In this document: one piece after another, positions 15,361 through 24,589 of the stretch
Layout of the letters: the number at the start of each line of letters is the position of its first letter
Numbering within the stretch: position 1 is the stretch's first letter
Virus record (IMG/VR): IMGVR_UViG_3300044815_000165
Coordinates: 1 to 64,000 of that record
From: a virus
Strand: one strand, 5' to 3'
DNA length: 64,000 bases
Position numbers and translations under genes: made by a program
The notes under the pieces: model-generated
Database searches by the model: none
Seen by the model: the letters and a program-made list of their open reading frames with translations, nothing else
Told to the model about the DNA's origin: nothing

Positions 15361-17547
15361 ATGGCCCCCCGACGTCCGACACAGCCTGACCTCGAGTTCG
15401 CGAAGCGCTTCGCGAAGTCGTCTCGCTACGCGTTCTACATGCGTCGTGACGCCGGGCCTGACGGCGTCGAGGACATCCAGCAGATCGACTCCGAGCGCTT
15501 CGTGGTGCTCGACCTCAACCCGCAGCAGATCAGCATGCGCGAGCCGAAGGCGACGGCGATCCGCATGACGCAGGGTGGCGGTAAGATCGTCGAGAAGCGC
15601 GGCAACCTCCTCAAGCCCATGACCATCTCCGGCACCACCGGATGGACGCCGCTGCCCGAGGGTCACAGCCTTCATGCTTCGATCGGCCGTGCGACCGACA
15701 GGATCGTCAGCCCTTCGGGCGCGCTGCGTCGCGGATCGCTCGTCCCGCTCAACGTCGCGCAGCTGGACACCGTGCTCGCGCAGCGCTCTGGCTTCTGGGC
15801 GTTCCACCGCCTGCGTCACCTCTTCCGGCTCTACGACTGGTACGCGGAGCAGGGCGACACGACCTACACGTTCAACTACATCGACACGAAGAACGACGAG
15901 TATTGGCGCATCGAGCCGAGCGACTTCGTGCTGCAGCGTTCGTCGAAGAAGCCGTTCGCGTACGACTACCAGATCAACTTCCAGTGCATCGAGCTGTCCA
16001 CCTCGACGAGCCGCAGCCTCGACGAGATCTCGCTCGCGTTCCTCGGCCTCAGCAACACGAGCGTCACCGACCCGAGCGTGCTGCAGACGGTGCGGCGTCT
16101 CGACGAGCTGCATGGTTCGGGGCTCGACTACCTCAAGCACATCTCCGGCAAGGCGCAGATCGCGTTCCAGGGAACGCTCGCGAAGGTGAACGCAGTCGTC
16201 GGACACATCGAGGACGTGGACGACGGGATCCGCACCATCGGCAACACGGCGCTCGTCCTCCTCTCCCAGCTCGACAACTCGCTCTCGGGCATGGCCGACG
16301 TCATCGGGCAGCTCGCCGAGGACATCGCCGCGGGCAAGCAGTTCATCCTCGACGGCAGCATGATCGGAGACCTCAACGAGTGGCACGTCGAGACGCGCAA
16401 GCTCACCGACTTCCTGCTCAACGACCTCAGCCGCATCGCCGGGACGACGTGGAACTCAGGCATCGGGACGATCGTGACGGCGTTCTCTGCCGGCGCCGGC
16501 AAGCTCGGCACGGCGACGTCGCTCATGCGCACCACCGAGGGAGCCATCGGATCGCCTGACGCCGATCCGTATCTCGGTCGGAGCGGGCTCGGTCTCGTCA
16601 CCAACATGAAGAAGCTGACGTCGCTCACGTCGACCGCGATCGTCACGGTGAACTACGGCGAGAACATCTTCTCCTTCGCGCAGCGGGTGCTCGGCGACGC
16701 GCAGCGCTTCGTCGACATCGTCCTGATCAACAACCTGAGCGCGCCGTACATCGTCGCGAACGGCGTGACCAAGCCGAGCGGCACGGTCGCGTGGGGTGAG
16801 ACCCTCACCGTTCCCGCGGTCGACTCCGATTCGCTCGTCAACCCTGGGTCCACCACCGACACGACGTCGTCGTTCTCGAGCACCGTCACGTCGACGGGAA
16901 CCTCGTTCGAGGTCATCGACACGCGCGCGATCGACGACGGGCTTCCTGGTTGGAGCATCGACCAGTGGATCGGTTTCACGGTGACGATCACGGTCGGCGG
17001 CATCTCGGAGTCGCGCCTCGTCACGAGCAACACCGCGAGCGCGCTGATCACCAACCTGCCGTGGACGACGGCGCCTGACGTCGGCGACGAGTACAGCATC
17101 GACCTCGTGCTGTTCGATGCGCGCCGTCCGCGCACTTCGGCGGATCGCGTGTTCGGCACCGACCTCCTCCTGCGGTGGCAACCCGCCGCGGGCGGGTCGT
17201 CCTCCAACCTGCTCGCCGACATCGTCATCAACGCTTCGCGCGACCTCGCGCTCGCGCGCGGCGAGGACAACTACCTCCAGGCGATGAACATCCGCATGCG
17301 GACCGAGCAAGGGATGCTCCTGATGCACCCGTCGTTCGGGGTCCAGATGCCCGTCGGACGTCCGTGGTCGGAGGACATCGCGATCTTGTACATCTTCAAC
17401 GCCAAGCAGTCGCTGCTCGAGGATCCTCGGACCGCCGAGGTCACCAACACGGCCATCACCCTCGAAGGCAGCGCGTACACCTTCTCCGCGACGGTGCGTC
17501 CCGTGAACGTGAAGAACTCTCGACCTGTCTCTGTTACGGTACCGTGA
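15361..17547 (+). CDS. Baseplate protein fusing hub-like, LysM and gp25-like domains
   Basis: 728 residues. The N-terminal 250 residues are a hub- or circulation-like part (FVVLDLNPQQISMREPKATA). At about 430-490 there is a LysM-like module (NYGENIFSFAQRVLGDAQRF ... INNLSAPYI). From about 600 to the end is a GPW/gp25 domain: LARGEDNYLQAMNIRMRTEQ, the MHPSFGVQMP loop, LLEDPRTAEV and terminal strands. gp25 normally is a separate protein of about 130 residues that nucleates the sheath at the wedge. Fusion to hub and LysM parts would tie hub and wedge together. Domain calls are by motif recognition. Confidence 0.78.
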   Translation: MAPRRPTQPDLEFAKRFAKSSRYAFYMRRDAGPDGVEDIQQIDSERFVVLDLNPQQISMREPKATAIRMTQGGGKIVEKRGNLLKPMTISGTTGWTPLPEGHSLHASIGRATDRIVSPSGALRRGSLVPLNVAQLDTVLAQRSGFWAFHRLRHLFRLYDWYAEQGDTTYTFNYIDTKNDEYWRIEPSDFVLQRSSKKPFAYDYQINFQCIELSTSTSRSLDEISLAFLGLSNTSVTDPSVLQTVRRLDELHGSGLDYLKHISGKAQIAFQGTLAKVNAVVGHIEDVDDGIRTIGNTALVLLSQLDNSLSGMADVIGQLAEDIAAGKQFILDGSMIGDLNEWHVETRKLTDFLLNDLSRIAGTTWNSGIGTIVTAFSAGAGKLGTATSLMRTTEGAIGSPDADPYLGRSGLGLVTNMKKLTSLTSTAIVTVNYGENIFSFAQRVLGDAQRFVDIVLINNLSAPYIVANGVTKPSGTVAWGETLTVPAVDSDSLVNPGSTTDTTSSFSSTVTSTGTSFEVIDTRAIDDGLPGWSIDQWIGFTVTITVGGISESRLVTSNTASALITNLPWTTAPDVGDEYSIDLVLFDARRPRTSADRVFGTDLLLRWQPAAGGSSSNLLADIVINASRDLALARGEDNYLQAMNIRMRTEQGMLLMHPSFGVQMPVGRPWSEDIAILYIFNAKQSLLEDPRTAEVTNTAITLEGSAYTFSATVRPVNVKNSRPVSVTVP

Positions 17548-17556
17548 GGATCACCG

Positions 17557-19656
17557 ATGACGACTGCATTCAGACTCAAGACGTCGCCAGAGATCCTGGC
17601 AACGATGGTCGCGCGGGCTCGTGTCCTCTGGCGTCTTCGCAACGGTGACGACGCGTTCGACCTCAACATCGGGTCGACCTTCCGCACCGTCCTCGAGAGC
17701 GCCGCCCTCAGCGACGCCGAGCAGTACATCCAGATCGGCAAGCTCCTCGCGCTGCGCTCGCTCGACGACGCGATGGACGACGACCTCGACGAGCTGGCGA
17801 AGCAGTTCGGGGCGGACATCTTCCCGCCGCTGAAGCGCCGGCCTCCGCGCACGTCCATCTCGAACGTCTCCGCCGGCGACGGCACGCTCGCCGCGTTCGG
17901 CCTGCTCGCGGTGGGCGCGTCCATCGGCGACACGGTCGTCACCCTATCGGACGGGTCGGAATTCAAGTCGTCCGGGGCTGTCACAATCGACGCAGGAACG
18001 GCGCAGGCCGAGACGATCATCTACACGCGCGCGGGCGACGTGCTCACGATCGTCTACCCGACGACGGGGCTCGCGACCTCGCACCAGGTCAACGCCGCCG
18101 TCAGGTTCATCTCCACGCGCAGCCAGCTGGCGTCGGGTGTGGCGATCGCCGCGACGTCCATCCCGCTCAAGCCGGGCACCGGAGCCGCGTGGGACCCGAC
18201 CGGTAGCGTGGTCCTCGATCGCGGCGCCGTGAACGAGGAGAAGCTCGCCTTCACGCGCACCGGCGACACCCTCACGGTCACGCCGACCACGTTCGCGCAC
18301 GCGATCGACACGTTCGCGTACCAGGCGACGAGCTTGTCGGGCAACCGCGTGGTGTCGGCAGGATCCGTGTGCTTCGTGCCCGCGACCGACGCGAGCAAGC
18401 AGATCAACTACCGCACCACGCTGAGCGGCGTGCTGCTCGACGGCGACATCGTTTCCGACCTCATCCCGGTGGAGTCGGTCGAGGCCGGCGTGCAGACGCT
18501 CGCGGGATCGAACTCCATCACGCGGTGGAGCGCCGCGCCGTTCACCGGCGCGACCGTCACCAACCCGATCGCGGCGACGCGCGGCGCGGACCGCGAGAAG
18601 AATGAGCCCTACCGCCAGCGCATCAAGGACTTCATCCAGAGCCTGTCGCGCGGCACGCCGCTCGCGATCGTCACGGGCATCAGCGGGCTCGAGGACCCGT
18701 CGACCGGACAGGTCGTCGCGTACGCGTCCATCATCGAGCCCGTCTCGCCGGGTCTCTCGTACGTCTACGTCACCGACGGCACCGCGACGTTCTCGCTCAC
18801 GCAGGTCCCGTTCATCGGTCGCGACGTCATCATCAGCGACGCCGAGGTCGGCGACGCGCGTGGGCGTCTCGGACAATACGGCCCGTTCAGCGTCGGCACG
18901 ACGCCGATCACGCCTCGCCTGTTCCGCTCGATCGAACGCGGCGCCGCCACGGACACGGGCGCGAACTACCTGGAGGACACGTCGCAGGCGATGGGCATCA
19001 ACGCCTACGCTGGCAAGTTCCTCAAGTCCGACGATGACCAGTTCTATCCGATCGTGTCGAACACCGCGATCCGCTTCATCGTGACCGCCGGCGGCGGCAC
19101 GCCTTCGCTCGGCAGCTACTCGGTGCATGACTTCACAACGTCGCCGCTTACGCCGGGCGTCGACTTCGACTTCAACGAGTCGAACGGCGACCTCGAGCTG
19201 ACCACGCCGCTGCTCGCGCACGACTCGCTCGTCGCCGCGAGCGACGGTGCCGGCGTCGGTGTCGGCGCGTACACGTACACGACCGGGCTCGGCGCCTACG
19301 TCCAGCGCGTCATCAACGGCGATCCGACGAACTTCACCGACTTCCCCGGGATCCGATCGTCCGGCACGAAGGTCGTCGTGCGCGCGCCGACCGTCGTGTC
19401 GCCGACCATCACCTTCCAGGTGGTCGCGGCGCGCGGCTTCACGGACGACCAGCTCCGTCCGTCCGTGACGACGGCGATGGTGGTGTCGGTCAACGCGGGC
19501 GGGCTCGGCGACAACATCGTCCTGTCGGAACTCATCCGTCAGGTCAAGGAGCTGCCCGGCGTGTTCGACGTGAAGCCGATCCTGCCGACCAGCAACATCG
19601 TCATCGGGAAGGACCAGATCGCACGCGTCACCTCCGACGACGTGGTGATCGCCTGA
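17557..19656 (+). CDS. Baseplate wedge protein, gpJ/gp6-like
   Basis: 699 residues. The N-terminus (ILATMVARARVLWRLRNGDD, then STFRTVLESAALSDAEQYIQ and DELAKQFG) is the typical baseplate-J start. The characteristic NPIAATRGADREKNEPYRQR, FIQSLSRGT and IVTGISGLEDP region follows at about 325-380. C-terminal strands and ELIRQVKELPGVFDVK complete the family pattern. It is longer than phage P2 gpJ because of a beta insertion around 100-260 and another at 430-560. GAGG precedes the ATG. Confidence 0.85.
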   Translation: MTTAFRLKTSPEILATMVARARVLWRLRNGDDAFDLNIGSTFRTVLESAALSDAEQYIQIGKLLALRSLDDAMDDDLDELAKQFGADIFPPLKRRPPRTSISNVSAGDGTLAAFGLLAVGASIGDTVVTLSDGSEFKSSGAVTIDAGTAQAETIIYTRAGDVLTIVYPTTGLATSHQVNAAVRFISTRSQLASGVAIAATSIPLKPGTGAAWDPTGSVVLDRGAVNEEKLAFTRTGDTLTVTPTTFAHAIDTFAYQATSLSGNRVVSAGSVCFVPATDASKQINYRTTLSGVLLDGDIVSDLIPVESVEAGVQTLAGSNSITRWSAAPFTGATVTNPIAATRGADREKNEPYRQRIKDFIQSLSRGTPLAIVTGISGLEDPSTGQVVAYASIIEPVSPGLSYVYVTDGTATFSLTQVPFIGRDVIISDAEVGDARGRLGQYGPFSVGTTPITPRLFRSIERGAATDTGANYLEDTSQAMGINAYAGKFLKSDDDQFYPIVSNTAIRFIVTAGGGTPSLGSYSVHDFTTSPLTPGVDFDFNESNGDLELTTPLLAHDSLVAASDGAGVGVGAYTYTTGLGAYVQRVINGDPTNFTDFPGIRSSGTKVVVRAPTVVSPTITFQVVAARGFTDDQLRPSVTTAMVVSVNAGGLGDNIVLSELIRQVKELPGVFDVKPILPTSNIVIGKDQIARVTSDDVVIA

Positions 19657-19657
19657 C

Positions 19658-20545
19658 GTGCTGGAGTTCGTCGAGATCCACACGACGTCGGCCATCACGA
19701 ATGGTTCCGGCATCGACGGCACGCTCACCTTCGGGCTGACGCTCGACGCGCTGGAGTTCGTCGAGAAGGGTGATCTCGCGTTCGCCTTCATCGCTGTCTA
19801 CGATCACGTCGCCGAGGCGAACACGCTGTCGCTCCCCGACGAGTGGGCGCTCGTCGGACCAAGCGTCACGCAGGGGCTCGCGCGCGTGTTCGTCGCGTTC
19901 AAATGGATCACGGACGACGAGCCGACGGGCTACGACTTCGAGTACACCGCGGCGCGCGGGGTGGTCTGCACCACCGCTGCCTACCGCGGCGCGCTTCGTG
20001 ACTTCGACTTCGACGTGGTGAACTACCCGTGGGGTTTCTTCGTCACCACGAGCCAGGGTCAGACCGTCAACGGCAGCAGCTCCACCCTCACGCAGGTCGC
20101 TGCCGGCCTGCCTTCGACCAGCGTGAGCAACACGACGATCCTCTCGCACTTCATGCAAGCCGATGCGGCGGCGACGCCCGAGCTGGATGATGTCGTGCCG
20201 TTCGAGGCGATGCGCTCCACGATCCGGATCGCGAAGGCTGCGGCGATGTTCGTCGAGGCGACGTATCCGAACGTCACCGCGAGCGTGGCGGCGATGACGG
20301 TGCGTAGCTCGCTCAGCGATCCATGGATCGTCACGTCGGTCGCGGTCGAGCCGAGCGATCCCAACAACACCAACTTGGACAGCTACAAGGCAAAGATCCT
20401 GCGCAGCATGATGCCGAGCCCACCTTACGACACCCGTCTCAAGGCGAACCTCGGTAAGCTGCTCACGGTGATCGGCAACAGCGACAATGACATCGGGGGT
20501 CGCTTCGGCGACGACGACTTCCTTCCTGACGAGGACCTGGAGTAA
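19658..20545 (+). CDS. Tail protein with GDxxFAF beta domain (fibre adaptor candidate)
   Basis: 295 residues from a GTG lying 1 nt after the baseplate-J stop. The first 210 residues are a beta-sandwich-like domain (KGDLAFAFIAVYDH, LPDEWALVG, ARVFVAFKWITDDEPTGYDF, VVCTTAAYRG). A related domain occurs again in the next gene. The C-terminal 70 residues (SYKAKILRSMMPSPPYDTRL ... GNSDNDIGGRFGDDDFLPDED) look like an attachment segment. The position between wedge and fibre suggests an adaptor; this is inferred. Confidence 0.68.
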   Translation: MLEFVEIHTTSAITNGSGIDGTLTFGLTLDALEFVEKGDLAFAFIAVYDHVAEANTLSLPDEWALVGPSVTQGLARVFVAFKWITDDEPTGYDFEYTAARGVVCTTAAYRGALRDFDFDVVNYPWGFFVTTSQGQTVNGSSSTLTQVAAGLPSTSVSNTTILSHFMQADAAATPELDDVVPFEAMRSTIRIAKAAAMFVEATYPNVTASVAAMTVRSSLSDPWIVTSVAVEPSDPNNTNLDSYKAKILRSMMPSPPYDTRLKANLGKLLTVIGNSDNDIGGRFGDDDFLPDEDLE

Positions 20546-20548
20546 ACG

Positions 20549-23500
20549 ATGACGCGCACGCTACCCACGTTCCTCGGCGCGAAGGCAGCGTCGGGCAGCG
20601 ACGAGCCGATCAGCATCACCGGCGTCGGCACGCCGGCCACGCTCACGCCGTCCGCGTTCAGCATCCGTGACATCCAGGACAACACCGCTCTCGGATTCGA
20701 CTTCGGCAGCGGTGGCGCATACGGGCGCACGCTCGGTGCGTTCGGCGGTGCCGTGTCTCCGGTCACCTTCAACTGGTCGACCTTCCCCGGCGTCACGACC
20801 GTCAAGGTCACGCTGATCGGTGCCGGCGGCTACGAGGACTCGTCGTCGGCCACGCGCGGGTCCGGCGGTGGTGGCGGTGGTGCCAGTTCGGTGAGCAATG
20901 CCGTGCCCGTCTCGCATCCCGAGTCGGTGCCTTGTTGGGCGGGCTTCTTGTTCGGCGACTCTTACGCGTACTTCCGTGACCTCGCCACGGCCAAGGCTGC
21001 CGGCGGATCGCCGAGTCCGGCAGCCGGAGTCACCGGGCTCGGAGGTGCGGGCGGACTCGCATCAGCCTCGGTCGGTGACGTGAAGTTCAACGGTGGCAAC
21101 GGAGGCGTCGGTCTGGTCATCGGATCCGGAGGGTTCGGCGGCGGCGGTGGTGGTTCGGCCGGCGGCGCAGGCGCAGGCGGCAATGCTTCCGGCACGACGG
21201 CGGGCGTTGCTGGTGTGCCGTACGGCGGACCAGGTGCTACGAACCCAGACGTCGGATCGTCGCTCGATCCATTTCCCGGCGGCGGTTCGTCCGGCGAGAC
21301 CGCTCCGGGATCCAACCATACCGACGGTGCCGGCAGCGGATACATCCGCGTCGAGGCGGTCGGGCAGTGGGATCCCTCGTTCGCATCGCGCACGCCACCT
21401 GCCGTCGGGCAGACGTTCCACCTCACGATGTACGTCGATCTGAGCGACCCGTCGAACACCGTCGAGGTGCGCGACAACCAGAGCTACGTCGCGGGTTCGT
21501 GGGTCGCGGATCCTGACGGCGTCGGTGTCCTCATCCTCGGTTACGTGCGAGGACTCGACGTCGAGGTCGCGATCGACTCGAGCGCCCTCATCACGGTGAC
21601 TGCCAGCGCCGCGCGTGTTCAGTGCACGTTCGTCGACACCGGCGGGTCCACCCTCAGCGAAGACTTCACGGGCGGCACGTTCGGCGTCGACGCACTCGAG
21701 GGAGACCTCGGGGTCGTCGTGGTCGACGTCGTCCACCCGGGCAGTCCGCCGACCGCCATCACCGTGTCGACAGCCTACAACCAGTGGGAGGTCATCCGGC
21801 ATGACGCTGGTGTTGAGGTCCTCAACGTCGGCGACTACTACCGCCAGATGTACGCGGCGCCCGCCTACTACAACGGATCGGAATGGGCCTTCCGCTTCGA
21901 CGCCGACAACACGCCGGACGAGTTCAAGGCGCAGCTCCTCATGTTCCGCGGGTGCGCACCGCTGCAGTTCGTGGCGAATCCGGCGCTCGATGACGGACGC
22001 TGGTACTCGAACACCACGACGGAGACGCAGGCCGTCGCCGTCTCCGGTGATTACACGAGCACCGTGACCATCGACGCACTCTCCGGCAGCGACGTCGTCC
22101 TGATCTCTCCCGAGGTCACCGACATGGTGGTTGCTGTCGTCGGGCAGGCGGCGCCGTCGAACGTCGTCGAGGATCCTGCTGTGCCGTCCTCGCCATACAT
22201 CGGCATCACGATGCGATCGGATGACACGACCGATCAGTGGCAGGTTCGGTCGTACACCGCGCCGGCGCCGACCGTCGCGCTCGGCGGAATCCCGACCGGC
22301 AACTTCGACATCGAGTTGAACAACGCCGACAACAACGGGCAGTGGGACACGATGTGCACCGCGCTCGTCCTGCGCGGCAAGATCGTTGACACGCGCGTGC
22401 CCTACGTCGTGCAGGCGTGCTCGGGTACAGGCTTCGAGCCCGACGACGACGGCATCGACTTCGACATCAACGTGAGCAACGCGCGCGTCGGTGACATCGT
22501 GTTGCTCGCCTTCGACTTCGTGTCCGAGACAGCGGGGACGTTCACGCCGACGCTTCCCGGCGCGGACGGCACGCTCGTGCTCGTGAGCACTGCGCGCTCT
22601 GCACGGCACGCGCGTTACATGTACCGCTTCACGGCCCTGCGTCAGGCGTGGAGTGTGGACGTCTCCGCAGCTGGTTGGGGTGCCGACGCGCGTTGCACAT
22701 ACAGCTGGATCACGGTCGCCGACGCCGATCGCACGGACCCGATCGTCTCGTCTGCATTCGACACCGATGCACAGCATGGCGTCGACCTCGAGTCCGACGG
22801 CGTGTTCGTGCCGGACATCTCGGGATCGGCATCGGCCGCGACCGACCTGATGGTCGCCTTCGCGTGCTACTCGTCGCAGCCGGCGGAGAACCTGGACGAT
22901 CCTCTGCCGAGCAACTCACGCCCTGTTCGCTCGCAGACGTACCCGGACCTCGAGCCGTGGAACGGCGACTACGACAACCTCGGCGACTCGGACGGAAGCA
23001 TCCGCACGATCCCGTACGACGGGCCGGTGCCTGCTGCCGGGTCGCTCGCCGCCGGCGCGTTCGTTTGGCAGCATCCGGGTCCGCCGTTCGTCGCCAACGA
23101 CGACACGTCCGACGTCGCGTTGACCATGTCGACCGTCGTGCTGCGTTCAATGGGTAGCGGCGGTGGAGGCGGCGGAGGCACGCCGCCCACCATCTCCACG
23201 CCGTCGCCGTCGACGACGTCTCCGCTCACGCGGTATCAGCCCGTCACGCTCGGCGTGCGGGACGACGTCGGACTCGCGCTCGTCGTCGTGTACGCGAGCT
23301 ACGCGGGGCAGCCGAACATCTGGGAGATCGTCCACGACAACTACAGCTGGGGTCCGAGCTTCGTCGGCAGCACGAACCAGAAGATGACCGTCGACGGAGG
23401 ATTCGACTTCATCCTCCTGCGTGACGGTGGGTGGCCCGGCGTGCCGCGCATCCGCGTCGTCGCCGTGAACACGTCTGGCCTGGTAGCTTCCTACCCATGA
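20549..23500 (+). CDS. Glycine-rich tail fibre / receptor-binding candidate
   Basis: 983 residues. Residues about 80-250 hold a glycine-rich domain (VTLIGAGG, GSGGGGGGASS, SGGFGGGGGGSAGGAGAGG) of the kind found in fibre tips made of polyglycine helices. Further on are repeated beta domains, including a second GDIVLLAFDF module like that in the previous gene. A Gly linker (MGSGGGGGGGTPP) near residue 870 leads into an Ig-like C-terminal domain (YQPVTLGVRDDVGLALVVVY, WEIVHDNYSWGP, GGWPGVPRIRVVAV). GGAG precedes the ATG. A host-binding role is inferred from architecture and position. Confidence 0.72.
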   Translation: MTRTLPTFLGAKAASGSDEPISITGVGTPATLTPSAFSIRDIQDNTALGFDFGSGGAYGRTLGAFGGAVSPVTFNWSTFPGVTTVKVTLIGAGGYEDSSSATRGSGGGGGGASSVSNAVPVSHPESVPCWAGFLFGDSYAYFRDLATAKAAGGSPSPAAGVTGLGGAGGLASASVGDVKFNGGNGGVGLVIGSGGFGGGGGGSAGGAGAGGNASGTTAGVAGVPYGGPGATNPDVGSSLDPFPGGGSSGETAPGSNHTDGAGSGYIRVEAVGQWDPSFASRTPPAVGQTFHLTMYVDLSDPSNTVEVRDNQSYVAGSWVADPDGVGVLILGYVRGLDVEVAIDSSALITVTASAARVQCTFVDTGGSTLSEDFTGGTFGVDALEGDLGVVVVDVVHPGSPPTAITVSTAYNQWEVIRHDAGVEVLNVGDYYRQMYAAPAYYNGSEWAFRFDADNTPDEFKAQLLMFRGCAPLQFVANPALDDGRWYSNTTTETQAVAVSGDYTSTVTIDALSGSDVVLISPEVTDMVVAVVGQAAPSNVVEDPAVPSSPYIGITMRSDDTTDQWQVRSYTAPAPTVALGGIPTGNFDIELNNADNNGQWDTMCTALVLRGKIVDTRVPYVVQACSGTGFEPDDDGIDFDINVSNARVGDIVLLAFDFVSETAGTFTPTLPGADGTLVLVSTARSARHARYMYRFTALRQAWSVDVSAAGWGADARCTYSWITVADADRTDPIVSSAFDTDAQHGVDLESDGVFVPDISGSASAATDLMVAFACYSSQPAENLDDPLPSNSRPVRSQTYPDLEPWNGDYDNLGDSDGSIRTIPYDGPVPAAGSLAAGAFVWQHPGPPFVANDDTSDVALTMSTVVLRSMGSGGGGGGGTPPTISTPSPSTTSPLTRYQPVTLGVRDDVGLALVVVYASYAGQPNIWEIVHDNYSWGPSFVGSTNQKMTVDGGFDFILLRDGGWPGVPRIRVVAVNTSGLVASYP
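23484..23489 (+). promoter_or_regulatory. TAGCTT box with TGg extension
   Basis: TGGTAGCTT lies inside the end of the fibre gene, 7 nt before the ATG at 23497. It has an extended -10 form (TGn). The downstream gene also overlaps by ATGA, so translational coupling could replace promoter use. Confidence 0.3.
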
Positions 23501-24579
23501 CGACGCCCGTCTTCACCTGGCCGTGGATCGGTCCCGTCCACCCGGCGTTCGGCGTGACCATCGAGAAGGACCACAGCGCGATCCAACGCGCGCGGTTCTC
23601 GATGCTCGTGTCGACGGCGGAGGCGGAGTTCCTGTCGATCCTCGGGCAGAACGTCGGCGTGCCACGTCCGCCGGTGGACGGCAGCGACGACGAGCTGATG
23701 CGCCGCCTGCTGCAGGTGTTGTCGTGGCAGCCGAAGACGATCCTGTTCACGCTGTACGCGCTCATGACCGCGGTGTTCGGGTCGCAGGAGTCGTACGCCG
23801 TCGACGATCGCCGTCCGTGGCGGATCTACGAGTTCACGAACGAGATCGTGATCGAGTTGCCGTTTGCGCTCATCGGCACGAGCAACGAGAACGCGAGCTT
23901 CCTCCATGGCTTCAGCGGGTACGGGTTCGTCACGGGCGGGCCGTCGAACACGTTCACTGCGAAGGGCAACGCTCCCGAGGCAAGCGCGACCACGCTCGTC
24001 GGCAAGAACCTTCGCTTCAACACGGCACCGAACACGTGGACCGACTACACGATCGCCACCGTGTCGTACAACGCGGGCACCGACGTCACCACGTTCACGG
24101 CGAGCGCGGCGACGCTTCCCGATGGTGGCGGGTACTTCTACATCGAGATCCCCGGCGACAACGCCTCGAGCTACCGCGGCGACTACCTCGCCTCGAGCGG
24201 GTTCGTGACGTCGTACTCGACCGCCGCCGGCCCTCCGACCAGCTCGCTGAAGCTGCTCGGCGACGTCACGCAGCATCTCACCGCGCTCGACACCGTCACG
24301 TTGAACAACGGCACGGCGATCATCACCACCACCGTGGCGACGCTCAGCGCGTACGATCCGTCGACGAACACCACGCCGCTCACGATCGCCGTGACCGTTC
24401 CCGGCGGGCTCGCTGGCGAGACCATCGCGCGCGAGATCGACGTGAGCGACACGTCCACCACGCCAGATCACGACGATCGCGTGTACCTGACCGGACAGGG
24501 TCTCTACGAGGTGGTCTCGTTCTACTTGGACCTCCTCGTCCGCGCAGCTGGTATCGTCGTCCGTCTCGAACTGATCTGA
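23497..24579 (+). CDS. Tail/baseplate-associated protein (360 aa)
   Basis: The N-terminal 110 residues are helical (IEKDHSAIQRARFSMLVSTA, MRRLLQVLSWQPKTILFTLY) and the rest is beta-rich with Thr/Ser/Gly repeats (SATTLVGKNLRF, LPDGGGYFYIEIPGD, LDTVTLNNGTAIITTTVAT). The helical N-terminus with a beta body would fit a protein that bridges baseplate and fibre. The start ATG overlaps the previous stop. No family was recognised. Confidence 0.7.
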   Translation: MTTPVFTWPWIGPVHPAFGVTIEKDHSAIQRARFSMLVSTAEAEFLSILGQNVGVPRPPVDGSDDELMRRLLQVLSWQPKTILFTLYALMTAVFGSQESYAVDDRRPWRIYEFTNEIVIELPFALIGTSNENASFLHGFSGYGFVTGGPSNTFTAKGNAPEASATTLVGKNLRFNTAPNTWTDYTIATVSYNAGTDVTTFTASAATLPDGGGYFYIEIPGDNASSYRGDYLASSGFVTSYSTAAGPPTSSLKLLGDVTQHLTALDTVTLNNGTAIITTTVATLSAYDPSTNTTPLTIAVTVPGGLAGETIAREIDVSDTSTTPDHDDRVYLTGQGLYEVVSFYLDLLVRAAGIVVRLELI

Positions 24580-24589
24580 AGGAGCTGTC

